Counted from the stretch's first letter, positions 1 to 6,800 are shown. The stretch: DNA of 15,017 bases from Opitutaceae bacterium (GCA_031254955.1 JAIRTK010000066.1:1-15017); one strand, 5' to 3'. Made by a program: numbers and translations. The notes: generated from the sequence alone by a model not told the origin.

Positions 1-2
1 TC

Positions 3-3000
3 ACCGTCAGCGCGACGGACATGGTGCTGGTCAACAAGGTCGTCAGCCTCGATCTCACCTGGACGGGTTCGGACGGCGCGAGCGCCGCGTGGGCGGCCTC
101 TTCCACGAGCGCGGCCAACTGGACGGATGGGGGGAGCATTGCGGAAACCCGCTTCAGCACCGGCGACAACGTCACTTTCGACGGCACCGACACCACGGGA
201 AACCGCATCATCGCCGTGGCGGCGTCCGGCGTGGTCGCTTCCGAACTGAACGTGAAGGGCGACGGCGTCTATGCGTTCACCGGCGGCACCATCACGACAT
301 CCAGCGCCAGCGTGCTCGCCGGTTCGTCGCTCAGCGGCACCAGCGGCCAATTGATAAAGGCCGGCACGGGGACGCTCGTATTTCAAAACAGCGCCAATGA
401 TTTTTCAGCCGGCATCAAGATTGCCGGCGGCGTGATCGCATTTAACAGCGCCCCCCAGCTCGGCGACGGCGGCAACGGCATCCAATTTTCCGGCGACGCC
501 TCCCTGCGCGCCGATGCCGACGGCCTCTCGCTCGCCAACACCATCATAATCGCCAACGGCGTGACCGCCACGCTCGACACGCAGGGCAACACGCTCTCCT
601 ACTCGGGCACGCTGTCGCTCTCGGGCGCGAGCGGCACCTTCGCCAAGACCGGCGCCGGCTTGCTTGTGCTCACGACCGACAACACCGCCTACACGGGCGT
701 CACCGTCGTCAACGCGGGCAGCCTCATCCTCGACAACGGGGGTTGGCTCGGCGGTGATGTTCATGTGAACACCGCGGACGCCGCCTTTGGCGGGCGCGGC
801 GGAAACCTCAACAATAATGTGACCGTTTCCGACGGCGGCATCTTTCAGGTCGGCGGCGGCGTTGCCTCCGGCACGCTGACGGTCGGCGGCACCCTCTCGC
901 TCACCGACGCCTCCATCGCCTTCAACCTTTATGACAACGAGAAGTCCGACACCTTGCTGTTCGGCACGAGCGGCACGGTCGTGCTCAGCGGTTCAAACAC
1001 GGTCGATTTCCACCCGACGGTCACCACCTCCGGCACGTTTTTCATCAGCACCGACAAGAACCTCGCGGGCGCCCACATCACCATCGACAGGCAGACGATC
1101 GACTTCACTTCGCGCCAGGAAGTGCGCTGGGACACCTCCGGGGCGAACCTCAACCTCGTGTATGGCCTGGACACATCACGCATCATGACATGGACAGGCG
1201 GCGCCGGCGACGGCAAATGGAACTCCGACGGCTCCGCCAACTGGACCGGCAGCGAAGGGAAAACCAAGTTTCTCCACGGCGACGCGGTCCTATTCAACGC
1301 CGCGTCGGGGGCATTTAATATAGAGGCCGCCGCCGCGCGCGTCTCAAGCATTGAGATAAATATAAACGATGCGGACACGCTCACGCTTGATGGCTACGGC
1401 ATCCAGGCGGACGGTGCGTTCGTCACCGGCACGGAAGTCCCGGAGGCGAGTCGCGCCACCGGCATGCTCGTCAAACACGGCGCCGGGGCGCTCGTTTTTC
1501 AGAACGCCGCCAACACTTTTGCCGGCGGCATTGATATTTCGGGAGGGTTGATCGGTTTTAACAACGGCGATCAGCTCCAGACCGGCACGGCCGCCATTCA
1601 TTTCACCGGCGACGCCACGCTGCGCGCCGATGACGAGGTCACGCTGGCCGGCCCGATGATCATCGACGGCGGCAAAAGCGCCGTTTTTGACACGCAAGGC
1701 TACTTCATGACGCTCACCGGCACGCTCAGCGGCACGGGCACGGCGGTGAAGAAGGGCGCCGGTCTGCTCACTTATTCCGGGACCGCGTCGCTCGGCCATG
1801 CCGCCACGCGCGTCGATGAGGGCATGATCAAACTCGACGGCATCAGCGGCGCGGACGCGCCCGCGATTGCGCATGCCTTTGCGCTCAATGGCGGCTGGGT
1901 GGATCTCTCCGATACGCCCTATGACAGCACCGGCACGACCGTCAACGACTGGGCGGGTCTCGTCTTCACCGGAAGCAGCGGCAGCGGCGGCGTGATCGGC
2001 AGCAACGACAAAATCACGCTCCGCGCCGGGGACGTGCGCTTCGGCATCGGCCACGAAACCGACGGCGTCAAACAAGGCGTCTTTGTGGTGGTCGATGCCG
2101 GAGCGGACGGCGTCGCGACCCTCACCGGGCCGGGCAACTATGTCGGTTATACCATGCTCAAGAGCGGCACGCTGCGCATTTCCGACAACAACCAACTCGG
2201 CATGGTCGACGGCTTCAACCGCGAGGTCGTCTTCGATGGCCCGGGCGGCGCCGTGCTCGAAATAACCGCGAACCATTTCGCCACGACGCGCGCCATCGAC
2301 CTGCGCGCCGCCGGTGGCGTGAGCGTGGCCGATGGAATCACCGCGGTGTGGGGTGGCGGGCTTTCAGGCGACGGTTCCTTCACCAAGGCCGGCGCCGGGA
2401 CCTTGGTGCTCACTGCGAACGCCAGCCACACCGGCTCCACAATCGTCCAAGGTGGCGCGCTGGAGGGGCATGTCGGCAGCTTGCGCGGGGACATCGCCAT
2501 CAACGCCGGGGCGGCGCTCGCCTTCAGCCAGACAGGAACGGGAGTTTTCAACGGGCGCATCACCGGGGCCGGCGAAACCATGATCAAGTCCGGCGAAATC
2601 CAGGCCGCCGCCGCAAATGTGTTCTCGGCCGATTCGATTCATAACATCGCCGCCGGGGCGACGCTGAACTTTGCGGGCTTTAACCAAACGATCGCGGGCA
2701 TGCGCAACAACGGCATCGTCAACGTCGGCGTCGGCAAGGCGTCGTCTGATGTCGGCGCCAGACTCGCCATCAACGGGGACTACCACGGCACGCCCGGCTC
2801 GCAACTCAACCTCAACTGGAAGGTGGACAACGGCATCCTCCTGACCGACACCGTCGAAATCACCGGGCAAAGCAGCGGCGGGACCCGGCTCAACTTCATC
2901 AGTTCCGGCAGCAACGCGCTCAATAACCGCATTGAGGAACCGGTTGATTTTTCCACCACCCGTTTCCTCGTTGCCGAACCCGGCGCCGCCGATGTGTTTT

Positions 3001-3986
3001 ACGGCGAATATTTTATCAATTACATTTGGTATGAACTCGGCCTCGACGCGGGCGGCAACCTTACCTTTGTGGCCAAGGATTCCATGCCCGTCGATGCCGC
3101 CGCGCTGGGCGTGGACCTCGCCGCGCTCTTCACGGGCAAGGCCGCTTACGAAACACTTGGCCGCCGCCTCTCAACCATGCGGCGTATCGAGACTCAGCCC
3201 TCGCACAAATGGGATTTTTGGATCGACGGCATTTATCGCCATGACCGGATGAACAGCACGGTCTATGATGGCGTGAAAATAAACACGCAAGGCATGCAGG
3301 TCGGCGCCGACTACGCCGAGGGAGACAAAAACGCCTTCCTGATCTTTGGTGTCTTTGCCGACTATGTGCGGGGCGACCTCGACGTTGGCGCCTCGGCCAG
3401 GACCGAAAGCGAAGTCTATGGCTACGGTGTTTACAGCACCTATCGGCTGAAATCCTGGTATCTCGATATCATGGTCCGGGCGTCCACCGACAGCTATCGA
3501 GCGGATTCCTATTTCGCGCCCGAGTTTGACATGTCCGGGCGCAGTTTTGGCGGCTCTGTCGGCACGGGAGGCATCTTTGAAACCGCATCCGGCTGGCGCA
3601 TCGAGCCTCAAGTGCAGGCCTCGTATCAACTCTACAGGGGCGACTCCAGCAAAGACGCCGCCGGCCACAATTACAGCATGGAGGATGTGGAATCGATCAC
3701 CGGCCGCGCCGGCGTGCTTGTCGCCCGCCCGATGGCGATTGGAAGCGCGAGCCGGTTCCTGCCCTATGTGCGCCTCGGCGTGGAGCAGGAGATCGGCGCC
3801 GATAACAAATTCACCGCCTCGCGCACCGTGGTGAGCGACGATCTCTCCGGCACGATGGGCATCGCCGATGCCGGCGTTGCGCTGCGCCTGGGGTCGCATT
3901 TCTGCGCCTCGGCGGACGCGAGCCTGTATTATGGCAATAAATATGATGGCTACAGCGTGAACTTCGGCCTGCGTTTCAACTGGTAA
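3..3986 (+). CDS. Autotransporter (type Va), 5'-truncated by window edge: beta-helix passenger plus C-terminal outer-membrane beta-barrel
   Basis: The frame is open from the first complete codon at position 3 (T-V-S-A-T-D precedes the Met at 21), so the gene starts outside the window and no signal peptide is visible. Numbering from Met 21, residues ~10-1040 are Gly/Thr/Ser/Asn-rich beta-strand passenger. PATR-type autotransporter-associated repeats are visible, such as GAGLLVLTTDNTAYTG followed by VNAGSLILDN (~residues 211-239) and GAGTLVLTANASHTGST (~790-815). A ~375-residue module is present twice: LTWTG...NWTDGG, GAGTLVFQNSANDF at ~12-240, and MTWTGG...NWTGSEG, GAGALVFQNAANTF at ~389-607. 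A short helical linker (GKAAYETLGRRLSTMRRIE) precedes the barrel, which starts near residue 1060 (WDFWIDGIYRHD). Alternating strands follow to the C-terminus VNFGLRFNW, which ends in an aromatic residue as expected for a BAM-recognised beta-signal. The passenger should be displayed on or released from the outer membrane. An adhesive or structural role is an inference, and no catalytic motif was seen. Confidence 0.93.
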   Translation, partial: TVSATDMVLVNKVVSLDLTWTGSDGASAAWAASSTSAANWTDGGSIAETRFSTGDNVTFDGTDTTGNRIIAVAASGVVASELNVKGDGVYAFTGGTITTSSASVLAGSSLSGTSGQLIKAGTGTLVFQNSANDFSAGIKIAGGVIAFNSAPQLGDGGNGIQFSGDASLRADADGLSLANTIIIANGVTATLDTQGNTLSYSGTLSLSGASGTFAKTGAGLLVLTTDNTAYTGVTVVNAGSLILDNGGWLGGDVHVNTADAAFGGRGGNLNNNVTVSDGGIFQVGGGVASGTLTVGGTLSLTDASIAFNLYDNEKSDTLLFGTSGTVVLSGSNTVDFHPTVTTSGTFFISTDKNLAGAHITIDRQTIDFTSRQEVRWDTSGANLNLVYGLDTSRIMTWTGGAGDGKWNSDGSANWTGSEGKTKFLHGDAVLFNAASGAFNIEAAAARVSSIEININDADTLTLDGYGIQADGAFVTGTEVPEASRATGMLVKHGAGALVFQNAANTFAGGIDISGGLIGFNNGDQLQTGTAAIHFTGDATLRADDEVTLAGPMIIDGGKSAVFDTQGYFMTLTGTLSGTGTAVKKGAGLLTYSGTASLGHAATRVDEGMIKLDGISGADAPAIAHAFALNGGWVDLSDTPYDSTGTTVNDWAGLVFTGSSGSGGVIGSNDKITLRAGDVRFGIGHETDGVKQGVFVVVDAGADGVATLTGPGNYVGYTMLKSGTLRISDNNQLGMVDGFNREVVFDGPGGAVLEITANHFATTRAIDLRAAGGVSVADGITAVWGGGLSGDGSFTKAGAGTLVLTANASHTGSTIVQGGALEGHVGSLRGDIAINAGAALAFSQTGTGVFNGRITGAGETMIKSGEIQAAAANVFSADSIHNIAAGATLNFAGFNQTIAGMRNNGIVNVGVGKASSDVGARLAINGDYHGTPGSQLNLNWKVDNGILLTDTVEITGQSSGGTRLNFISSGSNALNNRIEEPVDFSTTRFLVAEPGAADVFYGEYFINYIWYELGLDAGGNLTFVAKDSMPVDAAALGVDLAALFTGKAAYETLGRRLSTMRRIETQPSHKWDFWIDGIYRHDRMNSTVYDGVKINTQGMQVGADYAEGDKNAFLIFGVFADYVRGDLDVGASARTESEVYGYGVYSTYRLKSWYLDIMVRASTDSYRADSYFAPEFDMSGRSFGGSVGTGGIFETASGWRIEPQVQASYQLYRGDSSKDAAGHNYSMEDVESITGRAGVLVARPMAIGSASRFLPYVRLGVEQEIGADNKFTASRTVVSDDLSGTMGIADAGVALRLGSHFCASADASLYYGNKYDGYSVNFGLRFNW
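54..1842 (+). repeat. Intragenic module duplication in the autotransporter passenger (copies ~54-738 and ~1185-1842)
   Basis: Two parts of the passenger align in the same order. Each starts with a TWTG...NWT block, then RFSTGDNVTFDG / KFLHGDAVLFNA, then GAGTLVFQN / GAGALVFQN, then FSGDASLRADADGLSLA / FTGDATLRADDEVTLAG, then TATLDTQGNTLSYSGTLS / SAVFDTQGYFMTLTGTLS. The offset is close to 375 residues throughout. The copies have diverged clearly at the protein level, so the duplication is old rather than a fresh assembly artefact. Confidence 0.85.
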
Positions 3987-4082
3987 ACGAATGGAGTGTT
4001 CGCCAATCTAAGAGTGTCTAACAAAAAGAAGGATTGATCGAAGTGACACAGCGGACACAGAGGTGCGCGGCGGCGGATGTAG

Positions 4083-4102
4083 GGGCTTCGCTTGCGAAGC
4101 CC
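4083..4102. repeat. REP-like palindrome, 9-bp stem
   Basis: GGGCTTCGC, loop TT, then GCGAAGCCC. It is perfect over nine pairs. The same palindrome occurs at 4191-4210, 4970-4989 and 6733-6752 with different two-base loops. It lies about 100 bp downstream of the autotransporter stop and might stabilise or end that transcript, but no T-run follows, so it is not called a terminator. Confidence 0.75.
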
Positions 4103-4190
4103 GTTGCCGGACGGCAGTCGCGCGCGTTTGTGTTTCATGCGACTGCGCCGGCGCACTGGCGGAAGCAAACCCGTGGCATCCTTCCGCGAC

Positions 4191-4210
4191 GGGCTTCGCA
4201 CGCGAAGCCC
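4191..4210. repeat. REP-like palindrome, second copy
   Basis: GGGCTTCGC, loop AC, then GCGAAGCCC. The flanks (a GACGG side and a CCTGCAT side) show that this copy is inverted relative to 4083-4102, whose G-rich flank lies on the left and CCGTTGCCGG on the right. Confidence 0.75.
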
Positions 4211-4274
4211 CTGCATTTTCGCCTTTCATACCGTCTTTCGGCCTGCCCTATTGTAATTTTGTTAGACGCTCTTA

Positions 4275-4376
4275 GCTTTATTAAAAAAGGAGAGAATGCC
4301 CCGATGCTTGCCTCGGGGATGAATCGCCCCCGTTGTCTTTAGATACCCCGTGCTTGGCGCGGGGGGCTTTATTAAA
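4275..4376. repeat. Hairpin doublet between 11-bp direct repeats, resembling a REP-type insertion
   Basis: The direct repeat GCTTTATTAAA occurs at 4275-4285 and 4366-4376. Between them are two related hairpins: CCCCGATGC-TT-GCCTCGGGG (4299-4318, one internal mismatch) and CCCCGTGC-TTG-GCGCGGGG (4346-4364, one G-T pair). Both look like decayed forms of CCCCGATGC-TT-GCATCGGGG. Paired hairpins of this kind are known as substrates of REP-associated tyrosine transposases, but no such gene is in the window, so the link is an inference. The first hairpin, read on the minus strand, is followed after several bases by a T-rich run and could act weakly as a terminator. Confidence 0.55.
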
Positions 4377-4425
4377 CCTGTTCGCCAAACCCGGTTTTCG
4401 CAGTCACTGAGGTTACGCGGAGGCG

Positions 4426-4531
4426 CGGTAGGGAGGCCTCTCCGAGGCCTCCGCCGGGCGGGGCGGGCGGTTTGAATTTCATGGGAAAAACGGGGCGTGG
4501 TCACGGAGGCCTCGGAGAGGCCTCCCTACCG
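4426..4531. repeat. Perfect 28-bp inverted repeat pair (arms 4426-4453 and 4504-4531)
   Basis: The two 28-bp arms are exact reverse complements separated by 50 bp. Each arm is itself a near-palindrome (GGAGGCCTC, 3-base loop, GAGGCCTCC) with a GGTAG or CTACC end. The pair could fold as one long cruciform or two small hairpins. The right arm is identical to 6829-6856, and the short word ATTTCATGGG precedes both copies, so the repeated unit is probably longer than 28 bp. It is typical of dispersed intergenic palindromes. Confidence 0.85.
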
Positions 4532-4689
4532 GCGCTGCCGCGCTGGTCCGCTTGCGTTGGCGACACCATAAACCGAATAGGTTCTAGGCGCGGCATTTTT
4601 TGGCAAGCGGCGGCGGCGGTTTCGGCGAGATCGCCTTACCCCCAAGGGCGGAATCTCGTTGGGAAATGGGGAGGGGACTCAAAGTGGTG

Positions 4690-4842
4690 TCTCTCTCGCT
4701 TTTCTCTTTCTCTTTATTCTTATCTTTCCTCCTCCGCTTTATTCTTTCTTTTTTATATTTATCTACCTCTCCCTCTTTATTCTTTCCTTTTTATATTCAT
4801 CTTTTCCCTGTCTCTTTATCTTATCTTTATCTTTGATGTTAT
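4690..4842 (+). repeat. Pyrimidine-rich low-complexity tract with degenerate ~38-bp periodicity
   Basis: About 150 nt are almost entirely C and T on the + strand, with scattered A and only three G, in an otherwise GC-rich window. The word CTTTATTCTT recurs at 4712, 4737 and 4775, with a variant at 4814, giving spacings of 25, 38 and 39 bp. Short open frames cross it, but they encode only Leu/Phe/Ser strings and are not taken as genes. Confidence 0.85.
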
Positions 4843-5035
4843 ATCCATTCCCAATGAAAATCACTCTTTTGCAGGGGCGTCGATTGCGACGCCTGGCTTG
4901 ATATCCGTGCTCCAGCAAAGGCCGTGCACCGGCAACGGGCGTGCACCGGCGACGGGCTTCGCAAGCGACGGGCTTCGCAAGCGAAGCCCCTACATGGCTT
5001 TGCTTTTAAAGGGTACTGTTTACTGAGAAATGGTA
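4840..5035. repeat. Composite interspersed repeat, copy A
   Basis: Order of parts: CCAATGAAAATCACT; a small GGCGTCG/CGACGCC hairpin; GGCTTGATA; a spacer of ~18-nt GC-rich units built on GTGCACCGGC (4908-4970); the REP palindrome at 4970-4989; then CTACATGGCTTTGC and a TTTTAAAGGG-ACTGTT tail. The same parts occur in the same order and orientation at 6583-6800. The 44 nt at 4970-5013 and 6733-6776 are identical. No protein is evident. Confidence 0.85.
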
Positions 5036-5136
5036 TTACTTCGGCCAATCCTTCTTTTTGTTAACGCTCTAAGAATAAAGAGGAACGTTGCCGGAGGTGA
5101 CATCGCTTTTGGGGGGCTTCGGGTGGGGGGACGTGT

Positions 5137-6183
5137 TCAGGGGTGTTTGGTGAGGGTTGAGAGTTTCAGGGTTCGGCGGGCGTCGTCCCAGTCGAGCACC
5201 AGGGTGTATTTGGAGCCGTTGACGGAAAAGGCATATGTGCCGTTGTCCCGGGCGCCGGCGTCGAGGGTTCCTTCATCATAACCACTGAGGGTTAGGACGC
5301 GCTTGAGGCGATTCCACATCAGGTCCACGGTTTGCGGGTTCACTTTGAGGAGGTCCGTCGCGCCGGGGGTGCGGGCGGAGACGGCGGCGGGGGCGAGGCG
5401 GGAGACATCCAGCTCGATGCGGATGGTGTCGTTGACTTGCGCGGGGTTGGAGAGGCTTTGGTCGAAGGTTTTGAAACCGCCGCCGGGGGTCAGGACCAAG
5501 GTGATCAGGGCGGACTTGCGCAGGGTAAATTCGTTTTGGGCGACGCCGGTGACGGCGGCGTCGCCGTGAATGGTGAGGCGGGCGGCGCCGGCGGGCGCGG
5601 TGGCGGAGGAGTGGCCAATAATAAAACCGCCGGTGATGGAGGCGTTGCTGATTTCGACGGAGCCGGCGGCGTCCGCGTTGCCGCCGATGGCGATGCCGAT
5701 GACGGCTTTCCTGGCGGCGCCGGCATCGTCGAGCGCGAGGGTGCCGCCGGTGATGATGAGCGCGCCGGCGCCCGGCGTGTCGGGCGTGGAGGAGCCGATG
5801 CTGATGCCGCCTTTGACGGCCAGGCTGCCGCCTTTGACATAAAGGGTGCCGGTGTGGGTGGTCTGGCCGATGACGAGGGTTTGGGTGACGCCGCCGGTGA
5901 GCGCGACATGGCCGGAGTTGATGGTGAGCACGCCGGCGCCGGCGCTGGTGCCGACGTAGAGGCGCGCGGCGGAGAAGTCGCGGGTGCTGGCGGCGGTCTT
6001 GGCGGAGGCGCCGGCGCCGCGCACGTGGAGGATGTCGCCGGCGGCAAAGCCGGCGGGCGAGAGGTGGTCGAGCAGCTCCGCGCCGGCGGGGCCGGTGAAC
6101 ACGCGGGTCGTGGCCGCGCCGGCGGTAAGGACTCCGAGGAGGAGGGTGATCAGGATGAGGGACGGGATGGTTTTGGTTTTCAT
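5137..6183 (-). CDS. Secreted beta-repeat protein (passenger-like, no outer-membrane barrel)
   Basis: The start is placed at 6183, not at the Met 18 codons upstream, because it gives a clean Sec signal peptide: MKTKTIPSLILITLLLGVLTAGAA, written in two parts as MKTKTIPS and LILITLLLGVLTAGAA, with likely cleavage near residue 23. The mature protein (348 residues in all) shows at least five strand-turn units of the form hydrophobic-IG...G.L.I..G, for example LYVGTSAGAGVLTINSG, LVIGQTTHTGTLYVKGG and FIIGHSSATAPAGAARLTIHG (~residues 50-205). This suggests a short parallel beta-helix like an autotransporter passenger. The C-terminus (YTLVLDWDDARRTLKLSTL) resembles a passenger end, but no barrel or sorting tail follows. 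No Shine-Dalgarno is visible. An 8-bp direct repeat, ATCAGTCA, lies just before the ATG. It is convergent with the autotransporter gene and co-directional with the giant gene upstream (686-bp gap, so probably separately transcribed). Function is unknown. It may be a stand-alone surface protein or an autotransporter that has lost its barrel. Confidence 0.85.
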   Translation of the reverse strand: MKTKTIPSLILITLLLGVLTAGAATTRVFTGPAGAELLDHLSPAGFAAGDILHVRGAGASAKTAASTRDFSAARLYVGTSAGAGVLTINSGHVALTGGVTQTLVIGQTTHTGTLYVKGGSLAVKGGISIGSSTPDTPGAGALIITGGTLALDDAGAARKAVIGIAIGGNADAAGSVEISNASITGGFIIGHSSATAPAGAARLTIHGDAAVTGVAQNEFTLRKSALITLVLTPGGGFKTFDQSLSNPAQVNDTIRIELDVSRLAPAAVSARTPGATDLLKVNPQTVDLMWNRLKRVLTLSGYDEGTLDAGARDNGTYAFSVNGSKYTLVLDWDDARRTLKLSTLTKHP

Positions 6184-6207
6184 AATGACTGATGTTTTTG
6201 ACTGATA
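6184..6207 (-). promoter_or_regulatory. Leader of the 5137-6183 gene with ATCAGTCA direct repeat
   Basis: Read on the minus strand, the ATG is preceded by ATCAGTCA, five bases (AAAAC), ATCAGTCA and TT. No purine-rich ribosome-binding site is present in the usual window. Translation may be SD-independent, or the repeat may bind a regulator. Neither can be decided from sequence alone. Confidence 0.3.
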
Positions 6208-6274
6208 TTTTGATGTTGGATGGGGGGAAACTATCATTGTGGCGAGGGCATGGCGGCGGCTCGCGGGCGCCGGT

Positions 6275-6388
6275 TTAGAAGCATGCTGTCGCGAAGGTTT
6301 TTTCGCCGAGGATGTTGTCGAGGATTTTGCCGAGGGTTTTGTCTTTGATGTTGTTGGATGAGTTTTCCGCGAGAACGGGGCAGGGCAT
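6275..6388 (-). CDS. Possible small ORF, 37 codons, unknown function or gene remnant
   Basis: An ATG at 6388 opens a frame ending in TAA at 6275. Codons are strongly C/G-ending apart from AAA and GAA, as expected for real coding DNA here. The product begins MPCPVLAENSSNN and has an amphipathic stretch IKDKTLGKILDNILGEKTF before ACF. The frame continues upstream for only about 14 codons to a stop. No Shine-Dalgarno is visible. It lies 91 bp upstream of the 5137-6183 gene on the same strand. It may be a leader peptide, a small protein, or the decayed tail of an older gene. I do not recognise the sequence. Confidence 0.25.
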   Translation of the reverse strand: MPCPVLAENSSNNIKDKTLGKILDNILGEKTFATACF

Positions 6389-6426
6389 TTTAAATGAACA
6401 GGTATTTGGGAAAAACCTTTTTTAAC

Positions 6427-6557
6427 CGCGAAGGATCGCGAAGGGGCGCGAAGGGGGCGCGAGTGGGTGCGCGGGGGGCGCGAAGGGTGCGCGGGTGGGG
6501 GCCGGCGGGGTGCCGGCGGGGGCGCGGGGGGCGGGGTGTGGTGGCGGGCGGGGCGTC
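6427..6557 (+). repeat. G-rich tract with CGCGAAGG tandem words
   Basis: The + strand starts with three GCGAAGG words (CGCGAAGGATCGCGAAGGGG and onward) and then becomes almost continuous runs of three to six G separated by C, T or A. Many combinations of four G-runs with short loops exist, so G-quadruplex formation is plausible. The strand asymmetry is strong. It is followed abruptly by an AT-rich stretch (6556-6600) leading into composite repeat B. No convincing gene is seen in it. Confidence 0.6.
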
Positions 6558-6582
6558 ATTAATTTTGATGGTTTTGGGTTTT

Positions 6583-6800
6583 TATACCTATTTCCAATGA
6601 AAATCACTTTTTTGTAGGGGCGTCGGTTGCGACGTCCGGCTTGATAAGCGTGCTTCAGCAGTGGGCGTGCTCCAGCAGTGGGCTTCGCTCCAGCAGCGGG
6701 CGTGCACCAGTAATGGGCTTTGCTCCAGCAGCGGGCTTCGCAAGCGAAGCCCCTACATGGCTTTGCTTTTAAAGGGGACTGTTCACTGGGAAAGGGGGTC
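6583..6800. repeat. Composite interspersed repeat, copy B
   Basis: Same parts and orientation as 4840-5035: CCAATGAAAATCACT, a GGCGTCG hairpin, GGCTTGATA, a tandem spacer, the REP palindrome at 6733-6752, then the CTACATGGCTTTGC and TTTTAAAGGG-ACTGTT tail. The spacer here (6650-6735) is longer and consists of five 17-18-nt units such as GTGCTCCAGCAGTGGGC and TTCGCTCCAGCAGCGGGC. The copies therefore differ mainly in spacer unit number and sequence. Confidence 0.85.

Larger units (their letters stand above)
4009..4274. mobile_element. Short 266-bp candidate MITE with 18-bp terminal inverted repeats enclosing two inverted palindromes
   Basis: The ends 4009-4026 and 4257-4274 are inverted repeats matching at 17 of 18 positions (TAAGAG[T/C]GTCTAACAAAA). 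Inside are two copies of the GGGCTTCGC/GCGAAGCCC palindrome in opposite overall orientation, each linked to CCG-rich flanks, giving a BIME-like arrangement. No coding potential was recognised. The left end is shared with the larger inverted-repeat structure, so one element may have nested in or been extended from the other. Confidence 0.5.
4008..5073. mobile_element. MITE-like structure bounded by ~36-bp imperfect inverted repeats (4008-4044 and 5038-5073)
   Basis: The left arm begins CTAAGAGTGTCTAACAAAAA. The reverse complement of the right arm begins CTTAGAGCGTTAACAAAAAG, and both continue with GAAGGATTG and end CGAAGT. By eye about 32 of 37 aligned positions match, with one gap. No transposase-like protein is encoded between them, only repeats and a pyrimidine-rich tract. 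A third, 18-bp end copy lies at 4257-4274. The pentamer CTAAG occurs at both outer edges but overlaps the arms, so a target-site duplication cannot be claimed. The element fills most of the gap between the convergent autotransporter gene and the 5137-6183 gene. Autonomous mobility is unlikely. Non-autonomous insertion is an inference. Confidence 0.5.

Noticed and set aside
1344..2276. A 310-codon frame on the minus strand inside the autotransporter gene
   Set aside because: It runs antisense to clear passenger repeats and lacks any domain pattern.
4346..4376. Rho-independent terminator for the autotransporter gene
   Set aside because: The hairpin is good but lies 360 bp past the stop codon and is followed by CTTTATTAAA rather than a T-run. 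It fits the REP-like doublet better.
4083..5013. CRISPR array suggested by several similar short palindromic repeats
   Set aside because: Repeats are irregularly spaced and partly inverted, the spacers are themselves repetitive, and no cas gene is present.
4472..5026. A 184-codon frame and shorter frames across the pyrimidine tract
   Set aside because: Their sequence is forced by dispersed repeats and a C/T tract (Leu/Phe/Ser strings). There is no start context, domain or typical codon use.
5332..6192. A 286-codon frame on the + strand opposite gene 2
   Set aside because: It is a Gly/Ala/Asp-rich shadow of the real gene, which has a signal peptide and ordered beta repeats on the minus strand.
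6650..6735. 17-18-nt tandem units read as a CRISPR or iteron origin
   Set aside because: The units are contiguous and degenerate with no unique spacers, and no replication-initiator gene or AT-rich melting region is associated. They are part of the composite repeat.
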